From the NCBI GenBank assembly GCA_032622095.1, contig CP136067.1:131443990-131507989 (forward strand): a DNA stretch of 64,000 bases, written 5' to 3'. Made by a program: the position numbers and the translations under genes. Each line of letters starts with the position of its first letter. The stretch's first letter is position 1. This document shows, in pieces, positions 24,284 to 35,690 of the stretch. The notes beneath the pieces are model-generated. The model did no database searches. It was not told the origin of the DNA and saw only the letters and a list, made by a program, of their open reading frames with translations. This DNA is from Siphonodentalium dalli. Lineage: Eukaryota > Mollusca > Scaphopoda > Gadilida > Siphonodentaliidae.

Positions 24284-24560
24284 GTGTTGTTGTTGTTGTT
24301 GCTGTTGTTGACATTGAAGCTCTTGTGAATTACTCTGGTGCGTACAGTATATCCTCTCATGTAAATGTACCTGTAAGTATTTTTGAAACAATCAGAACAC
24401 TGTCTACTGGATTGAACAGGTCAAGTTAAAAACAACACTTTCGCCATTCTAATAGCTGCTACGTTGTTGTTGCTGTTGATATTATTGTCACTATTGGTTG
24501 ACATCGAAGCTCGTGTTAATTGTACCCGTATCCTCTTGTATCAGTAAATGTGCCAGTGTT
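24284..24560. repeat. Diverged direct duplication with GTT/GCT runs
   Basis: TTGTTGTTGCTGTTG then GACATTGAAGCTC at 24290-24325 matches TTGTTGCTGTTG ... GACATCGAAGCTC at 24462-24512. TATCCTCTYRTGTA follows in both. Confidence 0.6.
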
Positions 24561-25213
24561 TTGACAGTCACAGCACTGTCAATTTCAACATCAACACTGA
24601 GTCGAAAGAAGTCAGGTCACAGCCGACCTCTTCTCGAAGACCTCGAATACGGCCCAGTTGTCACAATTTAGTGGAAAATATCAATGATTAAGTCGGTTTT
24701 CGCAGAATTGAAACTTGTCCGGTTCACAAAGGGGCCGAAGTCAGACCGTCTTAAAATTAGTCCACAACTGTATAGGTAACACCCCCCCCAAACAATAGTT
24801 TGTACAGCGCCTGTGATGAAATAGGCAAAATGACAAAAGAAAATTCGTGAGTGCTGAAGATTTCGGACTTGAGAATAACGTAATCACGGACGCAAGATAA
24901 GACGGACCTGCATTACACATAATGAATATACCGGATCAATGTATTGAATACAAACAATTAATAATACATGTTAAATATCAGCAGAGTAAGATTCATGCAG
25001 TTACACTGTATGGAGTCATTGCCTTATATAATTTGGTCGCCGATAAATATACTATTGAATTTTGACGGCATGAACATTGAATCACGATAATATTTAACTT
25101 AGACCATTTCCATGGGCACATAAAACAACGGTGATTCACCGTACAACAAATTAAACGGTATGGGACCGTCGGATTACGACACCGTCAAATCGACAGTATT
25201 TTCTAAGAGTGTA

Positions 25214-25604
25214 GATGTCTCAGGTGTTTCTTCGAGTTCGTGGCGGACACATACTATTATACTGAAGATTCTTGTCTGACCGAATATGTTCGCAGTGCAC
25301 TTGTGAGCCGTATGTGTTGTATAGCATGGTTAAATTGTTTTTTACGGGATGTTTATTTTACGTGGCAGATAATCGGCTCCGAGATTCTCTAATTTCTTGT
25401 ATCGTTATGGCTGCAGAGTGAGGGCATTTGCTTGCTTCCGTTTACATAATCTGCTCGTTTCCAATTGAGAGTTTATTTTATGGAGTCAAGTAACCACAGA
25501 GTATATGGCATGGAGATCTACTCATTAAACATTTTAACAACGCTTTGTACTGCTGGAGCACACAGACGGGAACACGCAACATACTGCATCGTAGGCATAC
25601 AGCT
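25214..25604. other. No gene recognised
   Basis: No supported feature. Confidence 0.4.
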
Positions 25605-25762
25605 TTAACACTTTCTATACTAAAGCACCAGTGATGAGTTGTTATGCCACAGGAAATGTTCAGATAATAATTTTAACCATGTCTACACTAATGCACCATT
25701 GATGAGTTGTTATCCCATAGAAAATGTTCAGATAATAAGTTTAACCCTTTCTATACTAAAGC
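25605..25762. repeat. TTAA-3 ends in tandem
   Basis: TTTCTATACTAAAGCACCAG, then GATGAGTTGTTATGCC and GAAATGTTCAGATAATAA, is followed by two further reads of the same ~70-bp end (25675 and 25740, TTTAACCCTTTCTATACTAA). These are only end segments. Confidence 0.65.
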
Positions 25763-25955
25763 ACAATGGTTAGTGCAGTATACACTTGTGTGCTCTATAT
25801 ATGAACGATGCAAACAAGATGGTAATCATAATGACTGTATGACTTCAGGATACAGGGGACTGTCCCCCTTTTACTAGCAAATTCATTTATTTGTTGCATA
25901 TTATGCTGTTGAGTATAAAAGGAGATGGTCCCATAAATGGCCGGATTTAGTGCAC
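25763..25955. mobile_element. Family-V small inverted-repeat element, copy 1
   Basis: GAACGATGCAAACAAGATGG and ATAAAAGGAGATGGTCCCAT, then AAATGGCCGGATTTAG, match 28691-28830 in reverse. The left half carries an extra ~45 bp (ACTGTCCCCCTTTTAC). Confidence 0.55.
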
Positions 25956-25964
25956 AGTTCATAT

Positions 25965-26333
25965 TTAAAGACATATTATGGACTTATTTCATTCAATAAA
26001 ACCAATCAGTTAGTAACCAACTACTATCCTCATTGGAAGAATGTAGCAATGAAATAAGATCGTCGAAAATTCCAACCACATTGACTATATCATTTCACAG
26101 AACACAACAGCTGAACTGCACACAAATGTAAATATTTACTACATTATTCGGGACGTATTATTGGGCATAAACATTACGGTAATGATTGTGCCAATAATAG
26201 TCACTGTTGGTAATTCGTTTACTACAATGATGCTGACAATTTGGATATCAAATTTATGAAAATAACTTATTTTGGCATGATTATTTGTTATTTCATTTGG
26301 AACATCTCAGCGTAGTGTTTCACATCACTTTAA
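25965..26333. mobile_element. TTAA-4 element, copy 4 (inverted, diverged)
   Basis: TTAAAGACATATTATGGACT at one end and GTGTTTCACATCACTTTAA at the other are the inverted family termini. CATTATTCGGGACG and AAATATTTAC match the family interior. 369 bp between TTAA sites. Confidence 0.6.
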
Positions 26334-26441
26334 TAACGGTAAGACTTATTGATACAATTGGTTCAGCGTGGACTACTAAAGAGCGTTCTTTGTTGGTACT
26401 ATTCCTGATAATATATGTATAAAGAGCGCTTATTTCATTAT

Positions 26442-26969
26442 ATTATATCTCACGTGACTTTCTCGCATTCTGATTGGCTGCACACTGCTATATATTTTAC
26501 GATAGTACCCCAGTAGGATTCGTACATGCCTACTATTCTTTTTCTATTTATAGTAACAAACTCATTTCGCGAAATCCCCGCTGACGATACGGCCAATCTT
26601 AAACTATACCGTGTATGATACTTATTGTAATATAGGCATATCATTAGATTTATTGGTGAATAGTAATGATCTTATAAATGTCCAATCATAGCTAGCCAAT
26701 GTATTTAATAGTTTGTCCGTTTGATTGGCAAGCGGCCAGTCCTAATTTTGTACTGCCAGCGGAACCGATTTCCAAAATTCACGGTAAATAAAAATGTGAC
26801 AAAATCAGACACAGATATTGTGCGAGAATTGGCACCAATGGTCGATATAATATAATAAATAATGAATGTCTTGTCGTTGACTATGCCAAAATAGTGGTCC
26901 ACGAGGAGGAATAGTACACTCGCCTGCGGCTCGTCGACTATTCCTCCTCGAGGACTACTATTATGGCAT
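26442..26969. repeat. Palindrome-ended tandem repeat, unit 1
   Basis: Unit 1 starts TTATATCTCACGTGACTTTC and ends in a palindrome at 26882-26970. It is closely similar to unit 2. Loop 26917-26935 reads CACTCGCCTGCGGCTCGTC. Confidence 0.8.
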
Positions 26970-27700
26970 ATTATATCTCACGCGACTTTCTCGCATTCTG
27001 ATTGGCTGCACACTGCTATACTATTTTACGATAGTACCCCAGTAGGATTCCTACATGCCTACTATTCTTTTTCTATTTATAGTAACAAACTCATTTCGCG
27101 AAATCGGGCTGCCGCCTGAAGATACGGCCAATCCTAAACTATACCATATGTGATATTTGTTGCAATATCGGTATATCATTAGATTTATTGATGAATTACA
27201 ATGATCTTACAAATGTCCGATGATATCAAGCCAATGTATTTCATAGTTTGTCCGTTTAGTTGGCAAGCGGCTAGTCCTAATTTTGCAATGCCAGTGGACG
27301 TTATTTATAATTTCCTTTTCCGGTTAAACGAAGTTAAACAAGTTGACTTCTAAAATTTCGCCAAAATGTCCTTGATAATGACGTATTTATAGAAATGAAT
27401 CATGAAGAAATGATGTTAGATGTAACTAATAACATAGTTGTGCTCCCCTGCCATCGTCATAATATTGCCGTAAATTGTAAAATCTGAGACAGATTTCCAA
27501 AATTCAAGGTAAATAAAATGTGACAAAATCAGACTCAGAAATTGTGTGAGAATTGGCACAAATGTTCGATATAATATAATAAATAATGAATGTCTTGTCG
27601 TTGACTATGCCAAAATAGTGGTCCTCGAGGAGGAATAGTCGACGAGTCGCAGGCGAGTGGACTATTCCTCCTCGAGGACCACTATTTTGGCATAGTCAAC
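26970..27700. repeat. Palindrome-ended tandem repeat, unit 2
   Basis: Repeats unit 1 with about 180 bp of extra sequence (27306-27485). It ends in a perfect 41-bp-arm hairpin, 27600-27640 against 27660-27700. The 19-bp loop, GACGAGTCGCAGGCGAGTG, is the reverse complement of the unit-1 loop but for one base. Confidence 0.85.
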
Positions 27701-27710
27701 TCCAAGCCAT

Positions 27711-28690
27711 TCATTATCTATATAATAGTCAACTCCAAGCCAGGGTTTCAACTAACTTGGTTCAGCTCATCTCGTTTTATATAGGCCACTTGCCGAGAAT
27801 AAGACACTGACCCAAAAAGCAATCGAATGTGCATATGTAATAAGCGATATACAATGCATGATACAAGCTGTCAATTCTATATAATTTTCTTGTCGTGACA
27901 GTTCAACATATCGTACGATTACACGTGTTGGGGCCATCGTATATCATTGTCCCTATACGGCAAACAATTAGCGCTCTTGGCAAGCCCTATCCGATGCCGA
28001 TCATGGTCGTCAAAATAAATCACTGAGATAACACAGCGGGTAACCTGTACTCTTATGAGGTCAAGGATTTGCACGAGACATATCTTGTACGTATTCCGCA
28101 TAGTACAATACTTATTTGTAGATGCCACGACCGTGCCTTGCGAGCACCTAATGCGCATACGTTTGACCATTAATAAATGGACAATCCGTACCTAAATTGT
28201 CATTAATTAACGGTCAATCTTGCAACTCGTGGCACGTGAGCTTGGGATTGACCACTAAATCACGACATATATAGATAATCCTGCATGCCTGAAGGGTAAT
28301 AACTCTATAAATAATGTACTTTACTAAATAACGGCGATTTGTATGATAAATTGCAACACCACAATAGATCAACTCTGGTGAAATATAAGTCAAATTCTTC
28401 TATTAGGTGGGTGGACTTGGGGAGGCTTGGGTTGACCATATATGAATGGCCTTTCGGGGTTCCGATTGTTCATTTATAAATGGCCAATCCTTAAATAATT
28501 GTCTGCTTGCGAGGGTAAGGTTGTCTCATACAATGTTGTATATCTGATCGAAATTCGCCTAGGGTGTATTTTCCAGGTATTTAGAGATCATATCTTGGTA
28601 TATAACACCATTATGATTAAATTTAGTTAATTACAGTCACTGAGTGGTATAAGAGATATAAAACCCCCATCTTAAAAGGGGATTGCAACC
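27711..28690. other. No gene recognised
   Basis: ATAGTCAACTCCAAGCCA is repeated at 27693 and 27727. A minus frame with ATG at 28170 (83 codons) is not recognised. Confidence 0.4.
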
Positions 28691-28893
28691 CTAAATCCGG
28701 CCATTTATGGGACTATCTCCTTTTATTCTGACTGGAGTCATAAATGAATTTTCATTATAATTACCATGTTGTTTGCATCGTTCGTAGAACACATTAGTGT
28801 ATCTTGCACTAATCCATGACTAAAATTAATTCATGTGTTGCATATATTCTGTTGAGTATAAAAGGAGATGGTCTCATAATTGGCCGAATTTAG
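28691..28893. mobile_element. Family-V small inverted-repeat element, copy 2
   Basis: Termini CTAAATCCGGCCATTTATGG and (inverted) CTAAATTCGGCCAATTATGA continue through GACYATCTCCTTTTAT, so the TIRs are about 36 bp. 203 bp, no frame. A MITE-like element. Confidence 0.7.
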
Positions 28894-30941
28894 TGTTGAG
28901 TACCACTTTAACCCTACAATAGTATTGTTGTATCACACAAACGTCACTTGTGGAACCTCGGACACAATGATCAACTGGCCGATTGAATGGAAGATTACCA
29001 GGTCTGGGTGAGCCACCAATCGATCTATAATAGCCCGATCTTTTAAAATAGACCGATCGGTCTTTCACAACCAGCATGCATCTGAGATCAGGGGAGTCAC
29101 TTTAAATTGTGATATAATTATCTGTCAACCAATACTTTGAATAAAAAGTAATTCTGATTTCTTTTGAAAACTAATGAAATACACGGAATAATTATTTACT
29201 GAGAATATGCAATACAAACATGTACACATCTTCAAACAAACACAATTTCAATATTCATGGAATTAAGAGTTCCCTCTCTTACAACAGTGAGCACTGTGCC
29301 AGGACGACTATTCTAGACAGATCGGTGGTTCACCCTGACCTGATTACTGAACACGTTGTGATTAATCCTCTTGAATTGTACACAGCAACTGTCCCAATGC
29401 GATAAATTACCCATGCATCGCCGGAATCAGCTACCATAATCATCGTCGTCATTGTTTGCGAAACGAATTTAGTTTAAACATATTTATTTTTCTAATTGTA
29501 TAACACATGGTATATGACACATACCATTTTATACAGCCAATGGAATTGGAAGAAAAGTTGTGTTTCACTTATGGGTATCCCATCTCCCGTTTGTTATTAA
29601 TGTGAACAATAAATAAAGAGTAATGGCAAAGTAACATGACTACCAAAAGCAAGTTGAAGATATAAAAATATCACCGGTCATCCGCTACCCGAGTCAATCA
29701 TGGGTTTGTATTAGTATTTGTCGAAACTTCTATTTGTTGAAGTCGTTTGCTGGCTTGTATGCAAGAGCTATAGTCTCGAGCGAGAATCTTGTTTTGTCTC
29801 ATGTGTGAATGGCTGTACAGCTGAGAACATGACCTCGTTCTCGCAATCAATTAGAGCAGGATCTACAAAAATCGAATGTTTTATTGAATAAATATTATAA
29901 GGAAGTTATTTATTTAATAGGCGAATTCTTGGGATAGTTTGTAGGCGATAATCAAAGAAATGAATTTGTTGGCCCAATATACGTGAACTGTGTGGATATG
30001 AATAGCTAAAGGTACTCATTAATCATTCGGTCAGTTGCGAAACCTCCCCACTGTTGAGAACATACATTGGAGCAATATATGTCGTCATGCCGGGCATAAA
30101 TCTAACATTGCGATACAGTTGTACAAGGACGGTACATGTGCTCGCTTTAATTGCGCATGCGTTTTGGTACATGTGCTCCATCTGAATTGCACGGGTCGAA
30201 CACTTCGATTGCGCGTGCGTTTTGGGCTCTTTCAACAGACCATCCCGGATTTGACGCCACAATGTCCGATATTTGGCTTAACTGAATTCAACTATATCGA
30301 ATAAATAATGGATAACGGATGTTACAAAGGTCTTGTAACCATGGCGACCGCCGTAGCTAGGTACACGTAACGCATAAAGGGAAGCTCGCTGGCTGACATA
30401 TTAGCTGGAATAACGTCTGAGCAAAAGAAATCATTTGATTTATCATATGCCGAGCTGATCGTATCGTGTGCGCTCAGCAGATAATGTAGATTTATTCCAT
30501 AGAAATCATGACACACGAAGAGAGATTAATGGGTTGGTTGTACGCGATTAATGCCACGACGACGGCACAACTGAAGCAAGAAAAACTTTCCATGATACGA
30601 CGTCTATCCAGATCATAAGTCGTACATGCATACTATTACCGCGAACCCTAACCATCGGTCAAAATACGCTCCATTTCATTGTGTACAAATGTATTTCTTG
30701 CTTCGCAATAACAGCCATTTGATATTATCTTTTAGTTCTGACATGATGTATTTGCGATGAGTGGGGAGATATCAGATATTCGTTGTGACATTTCGTATAC
30801 GCAGATACATTATGTAGACCTTCCCGTCGCAGCCTGGAGAAGTGATCCCACATTGTCCTGTCCTGTAATTTTCTGCATTAATATATTAGAGAGAGGAGAG
30901 GATCGAAAACAACATGTATTGGCCACACGGGCCCAGCAAAC

Positions 30942-30942
<1 letters not shown>
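28894..30942. other. No gene recognised
   Basis: GTACATGTGCTC and TTGCGC-TGCGTTTTGG occur twice near 30134-30230. These TGCGCATGCG sequences resemble NRF1 sites, but no promoter or exon context is seen. Short frames at 29220 and 30035 are unassigned. Confidence 0.35.

Positions 30943-30973
<31 letters not shown>
30943..30973. repeat. Poly-T run, 31 bases
   Basis: Uninterrupted T from 30943 to 30973. On the minus strand it would be a poly-A tail, so it may mark the end of a retroposed sequence. No source element is identified. Confidence 0.85.
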
Positions 30974-30975
<2 letters not shown>

Positions 30976-30999
30976 GTCGGTGGCGTTTTAGAAGACTAG

Positions 31000-31374
31000 T
31001 TAAAGTTATGTGAAACACTCCGGTATGGTGATCAAATAGTAATGGAGAATAATCTTGCTGAAAGTAGTTATTTTTACAAATATGATATCCGAATTGACTA
31101 CACACACAGTCATTCTTATATATTAATTCAATGCAGTGACTCTCGATGACGAAATCTATTTCGTTAGTTTGTCGCCAATAGATGCGTCCCGAATCGAGAA
31201 GTAAATATTTACAAATGAGCGTAGTTCTGACGATGTTTCTATGGAGCGGTACGGTTGATGTGCTTCATATTTTCTGCCATGTTAGTAGAATGCTACACCC
31301 CTCCTGTTTGCATAGCACCTGCATACTAACTTATCAGGTTCACGCACACGAACAAGTACATAATATGTCTTTAA
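31000..31374. mobile_element. TTAA-4 element, copy 2
   Basis: TTAA at both ends, starting TTAAAGTTATGTGAAACACT and ending ACATAATATGTCTTTAA. It matches copy 1 along its full length, including GTGACTCTCGATG and CCCGAATCGAGAAGTAAATA. Confidence 0.75.
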
Positions 31375-31850
31375 GGGTTTAATTGCATAATATAGCATTT
31401 TACCCCCATATATATAATGAAGAATAAAGAAGTCTCAAATAATCCAGCCCAGTGAAAATAAATGTTGGTATGCAGGGTAGTCCACTCAAACAGAGGTCAA
31501 TCAACTGGAATTATGCCACAGTTTTTCACATTTGCCCCTTAATGTTCATAGAGTTTGTGCAGCGATCGTGATTTGTGTGACGCGATACTAAAACGTGACT
31601 GCGAATGCTAATATGTTGTTAAATATTGTCAGTTTGATATTTGGAACATTCCCTATTCTCAACCAATGGCTTGAACAAGAGCAAATTTATGCTGTAAACA
31701 TAACATAATATTGCACAGCAATGCGATTCTTTTGTGCGTTGCTAAGGGTCAACAACGATCGAAATTATAGATTAGAAATATATGTTCAATTTATTATACA
31801 CAATTGAATATTGAATTGAGCAGAGGATTTTACAATATAGAGTGTGGGTA
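31375..31850. other. No gene recognised
   Basis: AT-rich, nothing supported. Confidence 0.4.
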
Positions 31851-32121
31851 TATAATTCATTTGGTTGCGAAAACCCTGTGCCAATGCATTCTCTTATATA
31901 TGCGAGTCGACCATAGGTCGCCTCGCATATATAAGAGAATTCATTGGCCTAATAAAATTTTACATGATTTTTTATAATTGTTAAAAAATGTAAGAATAAA
32001 TTATAAAAAATGATAAAAATAATTTTTAATGAATGTAAAAAACAAAAAAAATATGTAAGAAAATACAATGGCACAGGGTCTTTAATGTTGAGCCAGCGCA
32101 GCTTCCGCCATGAAGGGTTAA
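31851..32121. mobile_element. TTAA-1 element, truncated
   Basis: Left edge GGTTGCGAAAACCCTGTGCC, intact hairpin 31880-31948, shortened AT-rich spacer. The right hairpin is lost except CAATGGCACAGGG. Right end GCGCAGCTTCCGCCATGAAG, then GGTTAA (TTAA 32118-32121). The outer left end is missing. Confidence 0.75.
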
Positions 32122-32280
32122 TTCTGGCGCTTTCAGCAGCACATTATGGCTAGAAACAAAAAATCGTTAAATACAATTAAATTTGGGTCGGCAGTCGCAA
32201 TAGCAAAATACTTGCGATAAATGAAAAATACACACTTCAGTGCAAAGCAATCATCTGAAGCATTCTTTAGTCGGAGTCAT

Positions 32281-32520
32281 GCAGCCAATACCCATACGAT
32301 TGGATAACGAAATAACGGAGATGTTTGAAGAAGTTCTTTTAAATAACCCATTGAGGTGTTTTAAAGTAACAGCTTGGTATCTGTGATGTGTATCTGCAGC
32401 CAATACCTACACGATTGGATAGCGAAAGATACATAATCGGGGTTCACGATTAGATAGCGATTGGTATTAAATCCCAATAACACGTGGCACACGAGGTTAG
32501 GATTGAGGCTAGGATTATTG
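32281..32520. mobile_element. Family-W element, left terminal segment
   Basis: CAGCCAATACCTACACGATT, GGATAGCGAAAGATAC, GGTTCACGATTAGATAGCG and CACGAGGTTAGGATT form a terminal segment. The reverse complement (AATCCTAACCTCGGGTGTCA, CTATCTAATCGTGAAAC) begins at 32658. It carries only two copies of the 'GATTAGATAGCG' motif. A partial duplicate of its edge lies at 32281-32306. Confidence 0.65.
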
Positions 32521-32656
32521 ACAAAATAACGGAGATGTTGATCAATTGTTGTGTTGTAAATTCTTTAATAAAAATCTCAGTTATTTTCGTCGAAGTACAT
32601 TATATATAGAGTTATCACCCTTCCGATTAAAAAAGGATATTAATTTCGAAATGTAA

Positions 32657-35600
32657 TCCTAACCTCGGGTGTCAATTGTTATTCCGTTCGAATTTCAATT
32701 GCTATCTAATCGTGAAACGCGATTAATTATCTTTAGCTATCTAATCGTGAAACCAGATTAATTATGTTTCGCTATCTAATCGTGAACCCAGATTAAATAT
32801 ATTTCGCTATCTAATCGTGAACGCCGATTGATTATATATCGCTATCTATTCGTGAAACACGATTAGTTATATTTCGCTATCTAATCATGAAACCCGATCA
32901 AGTATATTTCGCTATCTAATCGTGAAACCCGATGTGTATTTCGCTATCTAATCGTGAAACCCGATGTGTATTTTGCTATCTAATCGTGAAACCCGATGTG
33001 TATTTCGCTATCTAATCGTGAAACCCCATTAATTATATTTCGCTATCTAATCGTGAAACCCGATGTGTATTTCGCTATCTAATCGTGAACCCCCATTAAT
33101 TATATTTCGCTATCTAATCGTGAAACCCGATGTGTATTTCGCTATCTAATCGTGAAACCCGATGTGTATTTCGCTATCTAATCGTGAAACCCGATTTGTA
33201 TTTCGCTATCTAAACGTGAAACCCCATTAATTATATTTCGCTATCTAATCGTGAAACCCGATGTGTATTTCGCTATCTAATCGTGAAACCCCATTACTTA
33301 TATTTCGCTATCTAATCGTGAAACCCCATTAATTATATTTCGCTATCTAATCGTGAAACCCGATGTATATTTCGCTATATAATCGTGAAACCCGATGTGT
33401 ATTTCGCTATCTAATCGTGAAACCCGATGTGTATTTCGCTATCTAAACGTGAAACCCCATTAATTATATTTCGCTATCTAATCGTGAAACCCGATGTATA
33501 TTTCGCTATCTAAACGTGAAACCCGATGTGTATTTCGCTATCTAATCGTGAAACCCGATATGTATTTCGCTATCTAATCGTGAAACCCCATTAATTATAT
33601 TTCGCTATCTAATCGTGAAATCCGATGTGTATTTCGCTATCTAATCGTGAAACCCGATGTATATTTCGCTATCTAATCGTGAAACCCGATGTGTATTTCG
33701 CTATCTAATCATGAAACCCCATTAATTATATTTCGCTATCTAATCGTGAAACCCGATGTGTATTTCGCTATCTAATCGTGAAACCCCATTAATTATATTT
33801 CGCTATCTAATCGTGAAACCCGATGTGTATTTCGCTATCTAATCGTGAAACCCCATTAATTATATTTCGCTATCTAATCGTGAAACCCGATGTGTATTTC
33901 GCTATCTAATCGTGAAACCCCATTAATTATATTTCGCTATCTAATCGTGAAACCCGATGTGTATTTCGCTATCTAAACGTGAAACCCCATTAATTATATT
34001 TCGCTATCTAATCGTGAAACCCGATGTGTATTTCGCTATCAAATCGTGAAACCCGATGTGTATTTCACTATCTAATCGTGAAACCCGATGTATATTTCGC
34101 AATCTAATCGTGAAACCCCATTAATTATATTTCGCTATCTAATCGTGAAACCCGATGTGTATTTCGCTATCTAAACGTGAAACCCCATTAATTATATTTC
34201 GCTATCTAATCGTGAAACCCGATGTGTATTTCGCTATCAAATCGTGAAACCCGATGTGTATTTCACTATCTAATCGTGAAACCCGATGTGTATTTCGCTA
34301 TCTAATCAAGAAACCCCATTAATTATATTTCGCTATCTAATCGTGAAACCCGATGTGTATTTCGCTATCTAATCGTGAAACCCCATTAATTATATTTCGC
34401 TATCTAATCGTGAAACCCGATGTGTATTTCGCTATCTAATCGTGAAACCCCATTAATTATATTTCGCTATCTAATCGTGAAACCCGATGTGTATTTCGCT
34501 ATCTAATCGTGAAACCCCATTAATTATATTTCGCTATCTAATCGTGAAACCCGATGTGTATTTCGCTATCTAAACGTGAAACCCCATTAATTATATTTCG
34601 CTATCTAATCGTGAAACCCGATGTGTATTTCGCTATCAAATCGTGAAACCCGATGTGTATTTCACTATCTAATCGTGAAACCCGATGTGTATTTCGCTAT
34701 CTAATCGTGATACCCCATTAATTATATTTCGCTATCTAATCGTGAAACCCGATTTGTATTTCGCTATCTAATCGTGAAACGCCATTAATTATATTTCGCT
34801 ATCTAATCGTGAAACCCCATTAATTATATTTCGCTATCTAATCGTGAAACCCGATGTGTATTTCGCTATCTAATCGTGAAACCCGCTGTGTATTTCGCTA
34901 TCTAATCGTGAAACCCGATGTGTATTTCGCTATCTAATCGTGAAACCCGATGTGTATTTCGCTATCTAATCGTGAAACCCGATGTGTATTTCGCTATCAA
35001 ATCGTGAAACCCGATTTGTATTTCGCTATCTAATCGTGAAACCCCATTAATTATATTTCGCTATCTAATCGTGAAACCCGATGTGTATTTCGCTATCTAA
35101 TCGTGAAACCCGATGTGTATTTCGCTATCTAATCGTGAAACCCCATTAATTATATTTCGCTATCTAATCGTGAAACCCGATGTGTATTTCGCTATCTAAC
35201 CGTGAAACCCCATTAATTATATTTCGCTATCTAATCGTGAAACCCGATGTGTATTTCTCTATCTAATCGTGAAACCCCATTAATTATATTTCGCTATCTA
35301 ATCGTGAAACCCGATGTGTATTTCGCTATCTAATCGTGAAACCCGTTTAATTATATTTCGCTATCTAATCGTGAAACCCGATGTGTATTTCGCTATCTAA
35401 TCGTGAAACACGATTAAGTATATTTCGCTGTCTAATCGTGAAACCCCATTAATTATATTTCGCTATCTAATCGTGAAACCCCATTAATTATATTTCGCTA
35501 TCTAATCGCGAAACCCCATTAATTATATTTCGCTATCTAATCGTGAAACCCCATTAATTATATTTCGCTATCTGATCGTGAAACCCCATTAATTATATTT

Positions 35601-35690
35601 CGCTATCTAATCGTGAAACCCCATTAATTATATTTCGCTATCTAATCGTGATACCCCATTAATTATATTTCGCTATCTAATCGTGTGCGT
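32657..35690. repeat. 3-kb satellite of 32- and 35-bp units (family-W right terminus, expanded)
   Basis: About 90 units share TTTCGCTATCTAATCGTGAA. They then end in ACCCGATGTGTA (32 bp) or ACCCCATTAATTATA (35 bp). Both types alternate for long stretches. A rare pair of variants, CTATCAAATCG then TTTCACTATC, recurs at 34034, 34232 and 34631, showing higher-order blocks of 198 and 399 bp. The right edge, CTATCTAATCGTGTGCGTAT, matches the inverted terminus of other family-W copies. Confidence 0.9.

Larger units (their letters stand above)
23191..25213. mobile_element. 2-kb DNA element with TIR TACACTSTTAGAAA
   Basis: The left end TACACTGTTAGAAATATGCC and the right end (reverse complement TACACTCTTAGAAAATACTG) extend into a shared GTCG-TTT-ACGGTGTC, giving TIRs of about 40 bp. 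TA at each edge may be the target site. ACCGTTTAA and ACGGT motifs repeat inside the ends (23228-23420 and 25140-25190), as subterminal binding sites would. No transposase frame is found. Confidence 0.7.

Noticed and set aside
30130-30260. NRF1-type promoter (TGCGCATGCG)
   Set aside because: Two weak motifs without exon, CpG island or initiator context; not enough to call.
32657-35690. CRISPR-like look of short regular repeats
   Set aside because: Units are head-to-tail with no unique spacers, the genome is eukaryotic, and the unit belongs to a transposon terminus.
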